A stretch of 9,296 nt of DNA from contig VGML01000074.1 of the NCBI GenBank assembly GCA_016866415.1, forward strand, positions 1 to 9,296, read 5' to 3'. The translations under genes were made by a program, and so were the position numbers. The notes beneath the pieces were generated by a model. That model ran no database searches, was not told the DNA's origin, and saw only the letters and a list, made by a program, of their open reading frames with translations. Positions 1-6,735 of the stretch are shown here, one piece after another (positions within the stretch are counted from its first letter, which is position 1; every line of letters begins with the position of its first letter). The stretch comes from Bacteroidota bacterium. Lineage in GTDB: Bacteria; Bacteroidota; Bacteroidia; Flavobacteriales_D; Crocinitomicaceae.

Positions 1-2
1 TT

Positions 3-797
3 GGAATTCCTTTTCAGCGAATAACACACATTTTCATTTCTCATCTCCATGGAGATCACTTTTTCGGTTTACCTGGCTTGCTGAGCACAATGAATTTACT
101 GGGACGAAATCGTGGCGTTACACTCTATGGGCCACCACAATTGAAGGATATTTTGACCCAACTTTTCGAATGCGGAGGACAAAAACTGATGTTTAAACTA
201 AATTTCGTTCCAACCTCAACGGATGGTGAAAATGTATTATTCGAAGATCGATCAATTAAAATTACCAGTTTTCCATTGAGGCATCGCATACCAACAACAG
301 GTTTTCGAATTCAAGAAAAACCGAAAGAATTTCGCTTAAACCCAGAGGCCATTGAGCAGGATCAAATTCCGATTGAATTTTATCATCGTTTAAAAAAAGG
401 AGAATCTCCAATAAACGAGAATGGGAAAATAATTGATTTTAAAAAATATACGTCCCCTCCAAATCCAAGTTTTTCATATGCATATTGCTCTGATACAGCT
501 TATTATGAAGAACTTATTCCTTTTATCAAAGACGCTACCCTACTTTATCACGAGGCAACTTTTACGGAAAAAGACAAAGCCCGCGCTCGACTTACATTTC
601 ATTCAACAGCTAAAGAAGCGGCGCAAATTGCAATGGCAGCAAACGTCAAAAAATTGATTTTAGGACATCTTTCCTCGCGCTATTCTGAAACTGACGAGCA
701 TCATTCGGAGGCATCGGCTTACTTTAAAAATACAACAGTTGCAGAAGATGGGATGAAAATGGATTTAATGTTATTTCATAAAAATTTTGAAAAGTAA
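3..797 (+). CDS. rnz: Ribonuclease Z (tRNase Z), 5' end outside the window
   Basis: This is a metallo-beta-lactamase-fold endonuclease that removes the 3' trailer from tRNA precursors in the cytoplasm. The frame is open from base 3, so the ATG at 78 is internal and not the start. The codons before it encode the family's metal-binding motif HLHGDH (fragment residues 14-19), followed by FFGLPGLLSTMNLLGR. Further metal ligands fit His94 (in LRHRIPTTGFRI), Asp164 (in YCSDT) and His222 (in LILGHLSSRY). The HEATF and TFHSTAKEAA motifs, also typical of RNase Z, lie between the last two. The fragment has 264 residues against about 300 for the usual short bacterial form, so roughly 40-50 N-terminal residues are missing to the left. 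The C-terminus looks complete. A 153-base gap separates it from the next gene. The family assignment is secure. Confidence 0.96.
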   Translation, partial: GIPFQRITHIFISHLHGDHFFGLPGLLSTMNLLGRNRGVTLYGPPQLKDILTQLFECGGQKLMFKLNFVPTSTDGENVLFEDRSIKITSFPLRHRIPTTGFRIQEKPKEFRLNPEAIEQDQIPIEFYHRLKKGESPINENGKIIDFKKYTSPPNPSFSYAYCSDTAYYEELIPFIKDATLLYHEATFTEKDKARARLTFHSTAKEAAQIAMAANVKKLILGHLSSRYSETDEHHSEASAYFKNTTVAEDGMKMDLMLFHKNFEK

Positions 798-950
798 TTT
801 TCCAAAACCTTGAATTTAAATATATTACACTCATTTTCAGAACTATAAATCTTTAGATATTATTTTTTTGAGTTTTCGAAAAGAACGTTTTGGCTTATTC
901 TTTTTATCTAGCTACAATTTCTAATTATATTTACCACCTATTTTTCAGAT
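798..950 (+). other. AT-rich intergenic gap between rnz and the flavoprotein gene
   Basis: This 153-base stretch contains no convincing reading frame. It has T-runs near 861-869 and a perfect 10-base palindrome, TTTTCGAAAA, at 873-882. I see no GC-rich stem followed by a T-tract that would make a convincing intrinsic terminator. A weak promoter candidate is listed separately. Confidence 0.6.
890..920 (+). promoter_or_regulatory. Weak candidate promoter for the flavoprotein gene
   Basis: A TTG at 890-892 is followed after 20 bases by TACAATTT at 913-920. The layout resembles the Bacteroidota promoter (TTG, about 17-23 bases, TAnnTTTG), but the downstream box matches the consensus only partly. 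It would place a transcript start about 25 bases before the ATG at 951. In DNA this AT-rich such matches arise by chance, so this is only a candidate. Confidence 0.2.
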
Positions 951-2441
951 ATGGAAAAGTTTGATCTGGTTGTAATTGGTGGTGGACCTGCAGGTTACGC
1001 AGGAGCGATGAGGGCAATCGATTTTGGTAAAAGGGTCTGCTTAATCGAAAAGGACAAAGTAGGAGGCGCAGGTGTATACAATGGTGCACTTTCCTCCAAA
1101 ACTCTTTGGGAATTATCGAATCGTGTTGCTGATATTAACGAAATGATTGTATCCAAAGGAAGATCAAAATTTGAATTAGACTGGGAGGACGTTAAAAAAA
1201 ACCTCGCTGAAGCCGTTTTTGAGCGAAAATTTCAATATTCGGCGCATATAAAATTGCTGCAAACCGAAACCATGAACAAACTACTTCATTATGAAAGAGG
1301 TCATGGAAAACTGACTTCTAAAAATGAAGTTCAAATTACACACGAAGGAGAATCAAAAACAATTTGGGGTGAAAAAATTGTTCTTTCCACAGGAAGCAGA
1401 CCGAGAAATCTACCTGAAATTGAAGTTGATGAAGAAACAATTTTGACTTCCGATGGAATTGATAACATCAAGGATTACCCGAAAAGTCTTGTAATTGTGG
1501 GTGCAGGTGTAATCGGTTGTGAATATGCCACGATATTCTCCAATTTTGGAAAAACAAAAGTTTATATCATCGATCGTCAAGAGCGAATCCTACCATTTGA
1601 AGACGAAGATATTTCCAAACTAATTTCAAAAAATCTCACTGATCATGGTGTGGTAATTCATTCGAACGCAAAACTCGAGCGCCTACAAAAAATAGATGGC
1701 GAAGTAGAATACGAACTTTCCTATCCAGATGGGACACATCAAGTCATTCGCGTTGAAAAAGCCCTACTTTCAATCGGAAGAATTCCAAATATCGAAGGTT
1801 TAGGCTTGGAAAACGCCGGTGTCGAGATGTCAAAAAGAGGAGTTCATATTGGCGACGACGATACCTTAACGAGCGTTCCAAATATTTATGCTGTCGGCGA
1901 TGTATCCGGTCGTATTGCTCTTGTAAACATGGGGGAACTAGAAGCTAGACATGCTGTAGAAAAAGCATTCGGTAATGAAGCTGAACGATTGAACTACGAC
2001 AACATTTGCACGATTATGTTTCTCAATCCGGAAGTCGCTTCCGTAGGCTTGAACGAACAGCAATGCGTCGAGAAAAACATTCCTGTGAAGGTAGTTAAAA
2101 TAGATTACTCCTTAATTACGCGCGCCATTGCAATGCGTAAAACGCAAGGTTTCTTCAAGATCATCGTTACAAACGACAAAGAAATGCGGATTCTGGGAAT
2201 GCGCGTGGTTGGTGCTCATGCCTCAACTGCAATACAAGCGGTGGGATTACTCATCAAACTGAACATGCCTATTGAAGTTCTATCCGAGTTGATTCATCCG
2301 CATCCATCAATTGTGGAAGGAATTCAGGAATGCGTGCGTATGTTGTTGAACCGCTCCATTTTCAAATCATCTGTGTTCAAGGATAAATTGGCTTGTTACT
2401 CACTCGTCGATGGGGTTAAAACTCCATTGGAACGCTTATAA
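951..2441 (+). CDS. FAD/NAD(P)-dependent oxidoreductase of the Lpd/SthA superfamily, lacking the redox disulfide
   Basis: This is a 496-residue class I pyridine nucleotide-disulfide oxidoreductase by fold. The N-terminal FAD motif is VVIGGGPAG (residues 7-15) with the ribose-binding acid at Glu33. A second dinucleotide motif, VIVGAGVIGCEY, is followed by IIDRQERILP. An Asp sits where NAD-preferring relatives carry Glu, which hints at NAD rather than NADP. The second FAD contact is SVPNIYAVGDV, and a dimerisation domain ends in HPHPSIVE. The anomaly is the active site. Lpd has GGTCLNVGC there; this protein has GGAGVYNGA (residues 38-46), so Gly41 and Ala46 replace both cysteines. His451 and Glu456 match the catalytic His/Glu pair of Lpd. 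Lipoamide or glutathione reduction through a disulfide is therefore not expected. A transhydrogenase- or diaphorase-like role is possible, but the substrate is unknown. A 79-residue gene starts on the base after its stop codon. Confidence 0.9.
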   Translation: MEKFDLVVIGGGPAGYAGAMRAIDFGKRVCLIEKDKVGGAGVYNGALSSKTLWELSNRVADINEMIVSKGRSKFELDWEDVKKNLAEAVFERKFQYSAHIKLLQTETMNKLLHYERGHGKLTSKNEVQITHEGESKTIWGEKIVLSTGSRPRNLPEIEVDEETILTSDGIDNIKDYPKSLVIVGAGVIGCEYATIFSNFGKTKVYIIDRQERILPFEDEDISKLISKNLTDHGVVIHSNAKLERLQKIDGEVEYELSYPDGTHQVIRVEKALLSIGRIPNIEGLGLENAGVEMSKRGVHIGDDDTLTSVPNIYAVGDVSGRIALVNMGELEARHAVEKAFGNEAERLNYDNICTIMFLNPEVASVGLNEQQCVEKNIPVKVVKIDYSLITRAIAMRKTQGFFKIIVTNDKEMRILGMRVVGAHASTAIQAVGLLIKLNMPIEVLSELIHPHPSIVEGIQECVRMLLNRSIFKSSVFKDKLACYSLVDGVKTPLERL

Positions 2442-2681
2442 ATGAGTGTATTTCCTCAATACCGCAAGTTAATTAACAACAAGTCCTATTATCGCATTGA
2501 GGACGACAATCATTTCACAGAAATTCAATTAATTGGGAAAAAGGCATTCGAATTAAAAATCCATGCAGTGCAATTTCCTGAAAAGCTAAAGATAAAAGAT
2601 ATGCTGAATTGCGAGGAACCTTACATTAGAATCGAACAATCCGAATTTGATCGAGTATATAACAGTTTAAAGCATAGTTAA
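2442..2681 (+). CDS. Small hypothetical protein (79 aa) abutting the flavoprotein gene
   Basis: I do not recognise this family. The ATG follows the TAA of the flavoprotein gene with no base between them, which suggests joint transcription and probably translational coupling. The protein is hydrophilic and rich in charged and aromatic residues, with no signal peptide or membrane segment, so it is probably cytoplasmic. It has one cysteine (Cys57). Alternating stretches such as FTEIQLIGKKAFELKI suggest a small beta-rich fold, but that is a guess. Codon use resembles its neighbours, and the tight fit argues that it is a real gene. A role as an accessory to the oxidoreductase is inferred from position only. 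Confidence 0.7.
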   Translation: MSVFPQYRKLINNKSYYRIEDDNHFTEIQLIGKKAFELKIHAVQFPEKLKIKDMLNCEEPYIRIEQSEFDRVYNSLKHS

Positions 2682-2692
2682 ATAATCGAAAA

Positions 2693-2756
2693 ATGAACCC
2701 TAAAGTAGATCTTTTTCTGTTGGATGGATGTGGAAGATGCAAACTCTACCAAACCC
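2693..2756 (+). pseudogene. Out-of-frame 5' end of the YdeI-like gene
   Basis: An ATG at 2693, 11 bases after the previous stop, opens a frame reading MNPKVDLFLLDGCGRCKLYQT. This resembles the start of YdeI/DUF1801-type proteins (MNPKVD, then GCGRC). The frame continues for only 12 more unrelated residues to a stop at 2789-2791. The rest of the protein is in another frame (see 2728-3309). If the CCC at 2754-2756 were CCCC, the two pieces would join as ...YQTPQCKVHKWPEE... and give a 205-residue protein. Either the gene carries a one-base deletion or the sequence has a homopolymer error. Confidence 0.7.
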
Positions 2757-3309
2757 GCAATGCAAAGTCCATAAGTGGCCCGAAGAGATAAATACCTTGA
2801 GAGGATTCATATTACAATTCGGATTGGAAGAAGAAATTAAATGGGGATTTCCCTGTTATACGATGAATGGAAAGAACATACTTATGTTGGCTCCATTTAA
2901 AGAAAATTGCTCCATTAGTTTTTTCAAAGGAGCTTTATTGAAGGAAAATCCGATTCTAGAAAAGAGCGGCGAGAATTCAAATACATTTAGATTGATTCGT
3001 TTTCAAGGAATGGAAAAGATTTTAAAGGAAAAAGAAACAATTGAAAAGATCATTCAAGAGGCAATTGATATAGAAAAATCAGGGAAGAAACTGCCTAAGA
3101 CCGATTATTCCGCAATTGAATTACCCGAAGAATTGGAAAATGCCTTCGAAGACGACCATATCTTTAAAACAGCATTTAAAAGTTTAACACCAGGAAGACA
3201 ACGTGGATACATCTTGCATTTTTCGCAACCAAAACAAACTCAAACAAGAATTAATCGCATTGAAAAATGTAAACCAGCAATTTTAAATGGAAAAGGCTTG
3301 AATGAATAA
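2728..3309 (+). CDS. YdeI/OmpD-associated family protein (DUF1801-type), probably frameshifted near its 5' end
   Basis: This 193-residue frame holds nearly all of a YdeI-like protein. Residues 20-115 carry the DUF1801-type domain, with EEIKWGFPCYTMNGKNILM and the SISFFKGALL strand. Residues 130-190 carry the C-terminal YdeI segment, with LPEELENAF, the signature SLTPGRQRGYILHFSQPKQ (residues 152-170), RINRIEKC and ILNGKGLNE. The biochemical role of the family is poorly known; names such as OmpD-associated and bacteriocin-protection come from scattered observations. The ATG at 2728 is unlikely to be the native start, because the family's N-terminus lies in another frame from 2693. The ribosome could still start at 2728 and make a protein lacking about 21 residues, starting MWKMQTLPNP. 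It appears to be the third gene of the flavoprotein cluster. The family call is firm; the working state of the gene is uncertain. Confidence 0.85.
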   Translation: MWKMQTLPNPQCKVHKWPEEINTLRGFILQFGLEEEIKWGFPCYTMNGKNILMLAPFKENCSISFFKGALLKENPILEKSGENSNTFRLIRFQGMEKILKEKETIEKIIQEAIDIEKSGKKLPKTDYSAIELPEELENAFEDDHIFKTAFKSLTPGRQRGYILHFSQPKQTQTRINRIEKCKPAILNGKGLNE

Positions 3310-3459
3310 ACTAAAAATTTAGGAGAATTAATTCTAAGAAAAAATCATACTCAGCGATTCCCCTTCAAAAAAAAGGAAAAGTTTATTGAAATTTAGAGAC
3401 AGATTGAATTAAATTAGTATATTCCTTTTTTCAATTTTAGAATTCCTTAACTTCGTTCA
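3310..3459 (+). other. AT-rich intergenic gap before the lpxK operon
   Basis: This 150-base stretch has no supported gene. It holds a perfect 12-base palindrome, AGAATTAATTCT (3324-3335), soon after the YdeI-like stop codon, an A-run at about 3367-3374 and a T-run at 3425-3430. The palindrome is AT-only at its centre and makes a poor terminator stem. A weak promoter candidate is listed separately. This is the likeliest boundary between the left and right transcription units. Confidence 0.6.
3386..3417 (+). promoter_or_regulatory. Candidate promoter for the lpxK operon
   Basis: A TTG at 3386-3388, then 21 bases, then TAAATTAG at 3410-3417, matches the Bacteroidota promoter pattern (TTG ... 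TAnnTTTG) with one mismatch in the downstream box. It would start transcription roughly 35 bases before the lpxK ATG. The region is very AT-rich, so a chance match is possible. Confidence 0.3.
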
Positions 3460-4482
3460 ATGCTATTTCGCCGAATTTTATTGGCTCCTCTTTCCTTAGT
3501 TTGGTTCGTAGTTACCGAAATTAGAAATCGTTTATTTGATTGGGGAATTTTATCTACTTATAAAATACCGAATAAATCGATCTGTATTGGAAACTTAAGT
3601 GTTGGTGGAACTGGAAAAACCCCCATGACATCGTATCTCGCAGAAATGTTCTCATCAGACAACAGAGTTCAAATTTTAAGTCGAGGATATGGTAGGAAAT
3701 CTAAAGGATTTTTAACTATTTCTGAAATGGAAAATGCTGAAAATGCTGGAGATGAACCACTTTTTTATAAATTAAAATTTAAGAATAGCGTTCAAGTAGC
3801 CGTTTGCGAAAAACGAAAAGCCGGAATCGAACAAATCGGTAAAGAAAACTTTGACTTATTATTGCTTGATGACGCATTCCAACATCGACATGTGAAAGCT
3901 GGTTTTACGATTTTGCTTACCTCCTACTCCAACCTTTTTGTCGATGATTTCTTGCTTCCTTCAGGAACGCTTCGGGAGAGTATTAAAAATGCGAATCGAT
4001 CTGATTGTATTGTTGTTACAAAATGTCCTGAAAATCTTGATTTAAAGGAGAAAAAATCAATTGAAAATAAGCTAGCTCGCTTCAATAAACCTATTTTTTT
4101 CAGTCATATCAACTATCAATCATTTATTTCATTTGGAAAACCAGTTGAAACCATAGAAAAGGTAATTCTTGTTTCAGGCATTGCTAATCCCAAACCACTC
4201 GCAGAATTTCTTCAAAAATCAGTTGAAATCGAACAAATTAAATTTCCTGATCACCATCAATTCTCAAAGTCTGAAATTGAGGAAATTCACAGAAAAATTG
4301 ATACTTTTGCAAACAATAAAACGGCTATTTTGATGACGGAGAAAGATTTTGCTCGTGTATACGAAAAAATCGAAGATTGGAAGTTAAATGAATATCCGTG
4401 GTATTACATTCCAATTCAAATGGAATTCGACAATGAAAAAGAGTTTAAATCATTAATAAACAATTATGTTAGAGCAATTTAA
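3460..4482 (+). CDS. lpxK: Tetraacyldisaccharide 4'-kinase (lipid A 4'-kinase)
   Basis: LpxK phosphorylates the 4' position of the tetraacyl disaccharide 1-phosphate to make lipid IVA, at the cytoplasmic face of the inner membrane. The 340-residue protein has the family's usual length. An N-terminal hydrophobic helix (about residues 5-19) would bind it to the membrane. A P-loop follows, GNLSVGGTGKTP (residues 44-55), then ILSRGYGRK and AGDEPLFY. The family motif LLLLDDAFQHRH (residues 133-144) and the segment LLPSGTLRE come next. FPDHHQFS near the C-terminal third includes a His conserved in the family and implicated in catalysis. It opens a tightly packed gene string: its last 17 bases overlap the next gene. 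The lpxK-phosphorylase order recurs in Bacteroidota as far as I recall. The gene implies an outer membrane containing lipid A. Confidence 0.96.
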   Translation: MLFRRILLAPLSLVWFVVTEIRNRLFDWGILSTYKIPNKSICIGNLSVGGTGKTPMTSYLAEMFSSDNRVQILSRGYGRKSKGFLTISEMENAENAGDEPLFYKLKFKNSVQVAVCEKRKAGIEQIGKENFDLLLLDDAFQHRHVKAGFTILLTSYSNLFVDDFLLPSGTLRESIKNANRSDCIVVTKCPENLDLKEKKSIENKLARFNKPIFFSHINYQSFISFGKPVETIEKVILVSGIANPKPLAEFLQKSVEIEQIKFPDHHQFSKSEIEEIHRKIDTFANNKTAILMTEKDFARVYEKIEDWKLNEYPWYYIPIQMEFDNEKEFKSLINNYVRAI

Positions 4483-5278
4483 GGAATCTGCTTCATTCAT
4501 TCAATCTCGAACAAATGTGAAGCCGACTATAGGAATCATTCTTGGAACAGGATTAGGAGGATTGGTGAAAGAAATCAGCGTTATCGATGAAATTCCATAC
4601 GAGCAAATACCAAATTTCCCGGTTTCAACGGTTGAAAGTCACTCCGGAAAATTGATATTCGGTGAACTAGGAGGGAAACAAGTTGTTGCCATGCAAGGAC
4701 GTTTTCACTATTACGAAGGTTATTCATTGCAGCAAGTCACTTTCCCTGTTCGCGTCATGAAGTTTTTGGGAATAGAACGTTTGTTCGTGAGCAACGCTTC
4801 AGGTGGTGTAAATCCCGACTTTGAGGTTGGTGAAATCATGATTCAAAATGATCATATCAACCTTTTTCCTGGAAATCCCCTAATTGGTAAAAATATCGAC
4901 GAACTTGGTCCTCGATTCCCTGATATGAGTGAGCCTTATGATCATTCAATGATCGAATTAGCGCTTCAAATTGCAAAAGAAAACAACATTAAAGTTTCTG
5001 TTGGATCCTACGCTGGACTAACTGGACCTACACTTGAAACTCCTGCAGAATATCAATATGTAAGAAATACAGGTGCTGATGCAGTTGGGATGTCAACCGT
5101 TCCGGAGGTTATTGTGGCTCGACACATGGAAATTCCTTGCTTTGCGATTTCAATTATTACAGACCTTGGTGTAAAAGGAAAAATTCAAAAAGTAAGTTTA
5201 CAGGATGTTATTGAAGTCGCTAGCCGTCAAGAACCAAAGATGACGATCATCATGAAAGAATTAATTTCGCGCGTTTAA
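4466..5278 (+). CDS. Purine nucleoside phosphorylase (trimeric PNP/MTAP family)
   Basis: This cytoplasmic purine-salvage enzyme splits purine (deoxy)nucleosides with phosphate into base and (deoxy)ribose 1-phosphate. The 270 residues match the trimeric family. Visible motifs are the phosphate loop GIILGTGLGGL (residues 23-33), VESHSGKL, MQGRFHYYEGY (residues 76-86), SNASGGVNPDF, GLTGPTLETPAEY with Glu191, and the signature GADAVGMSTVPEVIVARH (residues 203-220). Glu191 corresponds to human PNP Glu201. Human Asn243, which reads the 6-oxo group, is Asp233 here (SIITDLG), so strict preference for inosine and guanosine should not be assumed. The start ATG lies inside lpxK with a 17-base overlap, and no better start is seen. 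gatB begins one base after its stop. The overlap suggests coupled translation with lpxK, though no metabolic link is obvious. Confidence 0.93.
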   Translation: MLEQFKESASFIQSRTNVKPTIGIILGTGLGGLVKEISVIDEIPYEQIPNFPVSTVESHSGKLIFGELGGKQVVAMQGRFHYYEGYSLQQVTFPVRVMKFLGIERLFVSNASGGVNPDFEVGEIMIQNDHINLFPGNPLIGKNIDELGPRFPDMSEPYDHSMIELALQIAKENNIKVSVGSYAGLTGPTLETPAEYQYVRNTGADAVGMSTVPEVIVARHMEIPCFAISIITDLGVKGKIQKVSLQDVIEVASRQEPKMTIIMKELISRV

Positions 5279-5279
5279 T

Positions 5280-6734
5280 ATGAACGAAGAAATTCGAAAT
5301 AAATACGAGGCCGTTATTGGATTAGAAGTCCATGCGCAAATGTTGACCAAAACGAAAGCCTATTCGAATGACATCAACGAATATGGTGCGCAACCCAATA
5401 CCAATGTGAGTGTCATTACGCTAGGGCATCCGGGAACATTGCCTGTAATGAATAAAAAGACAGTAGAATTTGCAATTCGTTTGGGATTGGCTTGTGGATG
5501 TGAAATCGCCAGTGACCAATATTTTGCTCGTAAAAATTATTTCTATCCTGATTTACCCAAAGGTTATCAAATTACGCAAGATAAAACGCCTATTTGCACA
5601 GGTGGAAGCATACATATTCGCACAGACGACGGATCAGAGAAGGAAATAAAGTTGACTCGCATTCACATGGAAGAAGATGCAGGGAAAAGCATACATGACG
5701 TGGATGTATATGATACATTAGTTGACCTTAATCGTGCTGGAACACCTCTTTTAGAAATAGTTTCGGAGCCGGATATTCGTTCATCACAAGAAGCATACAA
5801 TTATTTAACTGAAGCCAGAAAACTAGTTCGTTACTTGGACATATGTGATGGAAATATGGAAGAAGGTTCCTTGAGATGCGATGCCAATATTTCAGTTCGT
5901 TTGAAAGGTTCAGAAAAATTTGGAACGAAAGTCGAAGTTAAGAACATGAACTCGATTCGAAATGTTCAACGTGCCATCGAATTTGAAATTAATCGCCAAA
6001 TTCAAGCAATAGAAAACGGAGAATCGTTGACGCAAGAGACTAGAGCTTTTGACGCACTCAAAGGAATAACTATTTCCATGCGAACAAAAGAAGCCGCTAA
6101 CGATTATCGCTATTTTCCAGAGCCCGATTTACAGCCACTTTTCGTTGATCAAAAACAAATTGATGCGATAAAAAGTGAAATGCCCGCCTTGCCAAGAGAC
6201 TTATTTTTGAAATATACCAAGGAGTATGGCTTATCAGAATACGATGCTTATAATTTGACTGACAACAAAGGAATTGCACTCTTCTACGAGGAACTTATTC
6301 AACTGACTAAAAATTACAAATCTGCAGCCAATTGGATGATGGGCGACGTAAAATCATATCTAAACGAATATGGAGTTGAAATCGAAGAATTCCCTTTAAA
6401 ACCAAGTATTATAGCAAGTTTGATTCAATTAATTGATGAAGGTAAAGTATCTACATCAATTGCTTCACAGCGAATTTTTCCAGTAATGTTAAATTCAAAT
6501 GATTCGCCTTTGCAAATCGCCGAACGATTAAACTTGATTCAAGATTCGAACGAAGACACCCTAAAAGGATTTATTCGTCAAGTCCTCAAAGAGAATGAAA
6601 ACGAGGTTGAACGCTATCGAGCCGGAGAAAAACAATTGACTGGATTTTTCATGGGTAAATTAATGAAAGTTTCACAAGGAAAAGCGGATCCGAAAATTGC
6701 TAATTCACTTTTAAGACAGATGCTAGAATCATAA
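5280..6734 (+). CDS. gatB: Aspartyl/glutamyl-tRNA amidotransferase subunit B
   Basis: GatB is the kinase and tRNA-binding subunit of GatCAB, which turns misacylated Glu-tRNA(Gln) or Asp-tRNA(Asn) into Gln-tRNA(Gln) or Asn-tRNA(Asn). The 484 residues are full length. The catalytic cradle shows YEAVIGLEVHAQ (residues 9-20), ARKNYFYPDLPKGYQITQ (residues 83-100), HMEEDAGKS (residues 129-137), DLNRAGTPLLEIVSEPD (residues 149-165), GSLRCDANISVR and EAANDYRYFPEPDL (residues 271-284). The C-terminal part has the helical YqeY-like tail ending in ANSLLRQML. Some GatB proteins bind zinc with four cysteines near the N-terminus; those positions read YSND and SVIT here, so that site is absent. Neither gatA nor gatC is in the window. 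Its ATG is one base after the phosphorylase stop, and a lipoprotein-like gene starts one base after its own stop. Confidence 0.97.
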   Translation: MNEEIRNKYEAVIGLEVHAQMLTKTKAYSNDINEYGAQPNTNVSVITLGHPGTLPVMNKKTVEFAIRLGLACGCEIASDQYFARKNYFYPDLPKGYQITQDKTPICTGGSIHIRTDDGSEKEIKLTRIHMEEDAGKSIHDVDVYDTLVDLNRAGTPLLEIVSEPDIRSSQEAYNYLTEARKLVRYLDICDGNMEEGSLRCDANISVRLKGSEKFGTKVEVKNMNSIRNVQRAIEFEINRQIQAIENGESLTQETRAFDALKGITISMRTKEAANDYRYFPEPDLQPLFVDQKQIDAIKSEMPALPRDLFLKYTKEYGLSEYDAYNLTDNKGIALFYEELIQLTKNYKSAANWMMGDVKSYLNEYGVEIEEFPLKPSIIASLIQLIDEGKVSTSIASQRIFPVMLNSNDSPLQIAERLNLIQDSNEDTLKGFIRQVLKENENEVERYRAGEKQLTGFFMGKLMKVSQGKADPKIANSLLRQMLES

Positions 6735-6735
6735 C

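Noticed and set aside
433..657. 74-codon open frame on the + strand
   Set aside because: It lies wholly inside the ribonuclease Z gene in another frame, and its translation has no recognisable features.
78..797. Ribonuclease Z starting at the ATG at 78
   Set aside because: The metal-binding HLHGDH motif is encoded in the same open frame before this ATG, so the real start is left of the window.
861..900. Terminator hairpin around TTTTCGAAAA at 873-882
   Set aside because: The palindrome has no loop, the stem is weak and no T-tract directly follows it.
951..2441. Calling the flavoprotein dihydrolipoamide dehydrogenase or mercuric reductase
   Set aside because: Both active-site cysteines are absent, there is no N-terminal heavy-metal domain and no C-terminal cysteine pair.
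2747..2760. Programmed -1 ribosomal frameshift in the YdeI-like gene
   Set aside because: The bases at the junction do not form a usual slippery heptamer in the incoming frame, and I see no strong downstream stem-loop. A one-base indel or sequencing error explains it more simply.
3311..3345. Intrinsic terminator after the YdeI-like gene
   Set aside because: The palindrome is AT-rich with no loop, and the following tract is A-rich rather than a T-run on the coding strand.
6097..6279. Minus-strand open frame inside gatB (others at 6614-6808, 6903-7112, 7513-7707, 7602-7805, 8961-9197)
   Set aside because: All lie opposite well-supported genes, are short and show no family resemblance.
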